From a virus, in IMG/VR virus record IMGVR_UViG_3300048672_000344, positions 1-29,368 of that record: DNA of 29,368 bases; one strand, written 5' to 3'. Position 1 is the first letter of the stretch, and every line of letters begins with the position of its first letter. Below the pieces are notes generated by a model that worked only from the letters and a program-made list of their open reading frames with translations, was not told where the DNA came from and searched no databases. A program made the translations under genes and the position numbers. Of this stretch, positions 28,264 through 29,368 are shown piece after piece.

Positions 28264-28668
28264 ATGAAACTATCAGAAGTCAGAGAATCAAAAGAGTTAC
28301 AGCAATCAGGTGCGCCAATTGTCGTTGGTGACGCTGTTTTTTACGTGCGCAGACTTGGAACCAAAGAAAGCCAGGAAGCATTGAAAAACATCCGTCAGCA
28401 ATTGTACGGGCCATTTCACAAGATGTCAGAGGTCGATAATAATCGGCTTTATGGTCACTGGCTGACTGAGTATGGCGTTACAGGATGGTCTAATGTCGAA
28501 GACCAAGATGGCAAACTTGAATACAGCAAAGACGCGGCGCGTAACATCTTCACCAATCCTGAATACTTTCTATCGCTTAATGACATTCTTATCAGCGCGG
28601 CTTTGCGCTTTGAAAACTATCTACACGATGAAGCGCAAGCAGACGGAGACAAACTCGAAAAAAAGTAG
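28264..28668 (+). CDS. Tail assembly chaperone, short form (gpG-like)
   Basis: A 134-residue protein between tail tube and tape measure, the position of lambda gpG. 'VVGDAVFYVRRLGTKESQEA' and 'WLTEYGVTGWSNVEDQDGKL' fit tail-assembly chaperones that coat the tape measure protein during tail building. AGGA precedes ATG. The last sense codons GAA AAA AAG form the slippery site used to make the long form. Confidence 0.85.
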   Translation: MKLSEVRESKELQQSGAPIVVGDAVFYVRRLGTKESQEALKNIRQQLYGPFHKMSEVDNNRLYGHWLTEYGVTGWSNVEDQDGKLEYSKDAARNIFTNPEYFLSLNDILISAALRFENYLHDEAQADGDKLEKK

Positions 28669-29015
28669 CGTCCGACTTTAACGGTCGGGACTTGCAAGCG
28701 GATTACAAAGCAGCGCTACAAATGGACAAGTACGGCGGCACAAATCACGCAGCAGAAGTGCTAAAAGAGCTTGAAGCGGTAGAGCTAGACGAAAGGCAGC
28801 AGGCTTTGCTTTATGCCTTTTACGAGGCGCGGCGAGAAGTTGAACCTGATAGGCGAGTATCATTAGCGACATTGCAAGCAGTCACTGCTACAATAAGCTA
28901 TGAGCAAGATTTAGCGATTGCCGTTTTAAAGAGATTGGATGATCATCTAATGAAACTAATCAACGACAAGCGGCAAAAAGACATTGACGCGATAAAACGT
29001 AAGGGTGCGCGATGA
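28264..29015 (+). CDS. Tail assembly chaperone, long form (gpGT-like) by -1 frameshift
   Basis: A fraction of ribosomes should slip -1 at A_AAA_AAG (28659-28665). The G of AAG is then re-read and translation continues as VASDFNGRDLQADYKAAL... to 29015, giving about 250 residues (134 + 116). The T part (with 'YEARREVEPDRRVSLATLQA' and 'IKRKGAR' at the end) is open in the -1 frame directly from the slip site and has no good start of its own. Its stop overlaps the tape measure start as ATGA. This is the lambda G/GT arrangement. Confidence 0.88.
28659..28688 (+). promoter_or_regulatory. Programmed -1 frameshift signal
   Basis: Slippery heptamer A_AAA_AAG (28659-28665), the TAG stop directly after, and six nt downstream a stem CCGAC-TTTAACG-GTCGG (28672-28688). 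Heptamer type and spacing are those of efficient bacterial -1 sites such as dnaX. Confidence 0.85.
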
Positions 29016-29368
29016 CTGATAAAGTTATTAGAATCAAAATCGAGTCCGGCGACAGCAAAGCCCAGATTGACGCACTAGACAGGTCGATGACTGAGCTTGG
29101 AAATCAGACAAATCAAACCATAGCTCTAAACACTAAGCTGACTAGGACTGCCGAGGCGGTAAGCACAGCAACTGGCAGGATGGGCTTTGTGGCTCAGCAA
29201 GCAGGTTATCAAATTCAAGACTTTGCAACGCAGGTTGCAGGCGGTCAATCAGCAATGTTGGCTTTCGGGCAGCAGGCTCCGCAGCTATTCTCTGTTTTTG
29301 GTGTTGGTGGTGCTGTTTTTGGTGCCGTTATCGCGGTAGCTGCTGCTATTGGCGGAACTCTTGTTAAC
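29012..29368 (+). CDS. Tape measure protein, N-terminal part (runs off window)
   Basis: Open from ATG 29012 (ATGA overlap with the GT frame) to the window end, 119 codons visible. 'IRIKIESGDSKAQIDALDRS', the helical 'TRTAEAVSTATGRMGFVAQQ', then 'AGYQIQDFATQVAGGQSAML' and a hydrophobic segment 'FSVFGVGGAVFGAVIAVAAA' are characteristic of siphovirus tape measure proteins ('YQIQDFATQVAGGQS' recurs in many). It sets tail length. It confirms a long-tailed, siphovirus-type particle. Confidence 0.9.
   Translation, partial: MTDKVIRIKIESGDSKAQIDALDRSMTELGNQTNQTIALNTKLTRTAEAVSTATGRMGFVAQQAGYQIQDFATQVAGGQSAMLAFGQQAPQLFSVFGVGGAVFGAVIAVAAAIGGTLVN

Noticed and set aside
28692-29015. Independent gene starting with TTG
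   Set aside because: The frame is continuous with the -1 frame from the slippery site at 28659 and lacks a convincing ribosome binding site, so it is the T part of a GT fusion, not a separate gene.

Overview
The window is about 29 kb of a tailed double-stranded DNA bacteriophage (siphovirus-type) genome, not bacterial chromosome. Gene density is very high, most start and stop codons overlap as ATGA or TAATG, and a full set of packaging, head, connector and tail genes is present. NinG, DUF1367, a Gp49/Sf6-gene-66-like protein, Gp157, a Rha-type regulator and a Rad52-like annealing protein together suggest a gammaproteobacterial host (inference; the moderate GC content fits but does not identify a genus). 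No tRNA, rRNA, CRISPR array or insertion sequence was seen.

Layout. (1) 1-2820, rightward: the end of the late operon, with tail/fibre-type virion genes including one built from seven ~22-residue repeats, closed by a terminator shared with the convergent early operon. (2) 9089 down to 2827, leftward: the early operon. It starts with recombination genes (Rad52-like annealing protein, Gp157, SSB) and continues through many tiny coupled genes, a DUF6378 protein, a second promoter with an operator-like palindrome near 6260, an 18-coil pentapeptide-repeat protein and several small helix-turn-helix proteins. (3) 9193-15893, rightward: Rha-like regulator, replication initiator/loader-like protein, DnaB-type helicase, DUF1367, NinG, then an internal promoter and ten small genes ending in a strong terminator. 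The two operons leave from back-to-back promoters at 9119-9162 whose -35 boxes lie 2 bp apart. (4) 15974 to the end, rightward: small and large terminase, head morphogenesis protein, DUF4055-type portal, scaffold, major capsid protein, then a cargo stretch (antisense HNH homing-type endonuclease, virion protein, possible structured RNA, Gp49-like gene, membrane proteins), then connector, stopper, gp10-like neck protein, tail terminator, tail tube, a tail-assembly chaperone pair with a clear -1 frameshift site, and the start of the tape measure gene, which runs off the window.

The most unusual signal is a pair of near-identical leaders upstream of the small terminase and scaffold genes. Both have a -10-like box, then two copies of GCGGTGC exactly 20 bp apart (the first forming the GGT loop of a hairpin), then exactly 5 nt to the ATG, with all spacings conserved. 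This looks like a phage-specific late transcriptional or translational control element. Other points of interest: eleven coupled ORFs below 60 residues; stop codons placed in the loops of four terminators; a candidate attenuator-like RNA at 23678-23910; and a candidate iteron origin inside the initiator gene.

No integrase, CI-type repressor, endolysin or recognised spanin is present. The missing part of the genome should lie between the tape measure gene and the tail-fibre genes at the left end, so lysis genes may be there. A lytic lifestyle is possible but cannot be concluded from this window.
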